A DNA stretch of 14,044 nucleotides from CAMQRS01 sp964370645 (GTDB lineage: Bacteria; Bacillota_I; Bacilli_A; Erysipelotrichales; Erysipelotrichaceae): NCBI GenBank assembly GCA_964370645.1, contig CAYJJS010000037.1:1-14044 (forward strand). Direction: 5' to 3'. Position 1 is the first letter of the stretch, and every line of letters starts with the position of its first letter. Under the pieces are notes generated by a model that made no database searches, had not been told where the DNA came from, and worked only from the letters and a program-made list of their open reading frames with translations. Shown one piece after another: positions 13,805 to 14,044 of the stretch. Position numbers and translations under genes: made by a program.

Positions 13805-14044
13805 TAGATTAAATTAGCATAGCATAGTTTAGATTAGCATAGATTAAATTAGCATAGATTAAATTAGTATAGATTAGATTAGTATAGTTTAGATTAGTAT
13901 AGTATAGTTTAGATTAGTATAGTTTAGATTAGTATAGTTTAGATTAGTATAGTTTAGATTAGTATAGTTTAGATTAGCATAGTTTAGTTTAGATTAGTAT
14001 AGATTAGTTTAGATTAGTATAGATTAGATTAGTATAGATTAGAT
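13805..14044. repeat. TAGNN pentanucleotide satellite, 48 units, runs off the window
   Basis: The whole stretch divides into 48 contiguous pentamers with no insertion or deletion. Only five kinds occur: TAGAT (19), TAGTA (11), TAGTT (10), TAGCA (5) and TAAAT (3). In the middle (13910-13969) TAGAT-TAGTA-TAGTT repeats exactly four times as a 15-bp higher-order unit. The left edge is more varied, with most of the TAGCA units and all the TAAAT units. The 15-bp unit puts a TAG in all three forward frames, so it does not code on the plus strand; on the minus strand the 15-bp core leaves one frame open. The array continues beyond the window. Confidence 0.97.

Noticed and set aside
13805..14044. CRISPR array
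   Set aside because: Units are 5 bases with no spacers; this is a simple tandem satellite.
13805..14044. Replication-origin DnaA-trio tract
   Set aside because: DnaA-trios repeat TAG-like triplets every 3 bases beside DnaA boxes. Here TAG recurs every 5 bases, and I see no DnaA box or dnaA gene.

Overview
This is an AT-rich stretch of a low-GC Gram-positive (Bacillota) chromosome. The evidence is strong Shine-Dalgarno (SD) sites, a T-box leader, TGnTATAAT promoters, a split CHR transporter pair and Bacillota-type Tex, HflX and DtxR-like proteins. An Erysipelotrichales-like or clostridial relative is my best guess; no rRNA or other marker settles it. The window opens inside an ISL3-type transposase and closes inside a pentanucleotide satellite. 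Both are typical assembly break points, so this may be a complete short contig.

Left part (1-1493): the end of an ISL3-family element, then a minus-strand pair made of an anchored DUF4430 (transcobalamin-C-like) protein and an ECF transporter S component, closed by an intrinsic terminator. Together they look like a vitamin-capture module, with cobalamin the leading candidate.

Middle part (1494-8588), all minus strand and tightly packed. The likely transcription order is nnr (bifunctional NAD(P)HX repair), a degenerate PfkB-like protein, two half-size CHR transporters, a PHP histidinol-phosphatase-like enzyme, tex (RNA-binding factor) and an SGNH hydrolase, ending at a clear terminator. A candidate internal promoter sits before the CHR pair. 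The genes share spacing and overlaps more than an obvious pathway.

Right-centre (8695-11789), plus strand: a strong sigma-A promoter, a T-box leader with a TGG (Trp) specifier, a terminator, and a three-gene ABC transporter (lipoprotein, permease, ATPase). This is the TrpXYZ tryptophan-uptake arrangement, switched on when uncharged tRNA-Trp accumulates. A shared hairpin separates it from a convergent DtxR/MntR-like repressor, whose promoter carries a 19-bp dyad, a likely autoregulatory operator.

Right end (12351-14044): hflX (ribosome-splitting GTPase), then a 418-base gene-free tail. The tail holds a compact structured segment (promoter-like hexamer, two mutually exclusive hairpins, a strong SD and a five-codon ORF) followed by 48 uninterrupted TAGNN pentamers. 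The best candidates for something undescribed are this tail, the PfkB-like protein that lacks the family's catalytic aspartate, and the dyad at the repressor promoter.
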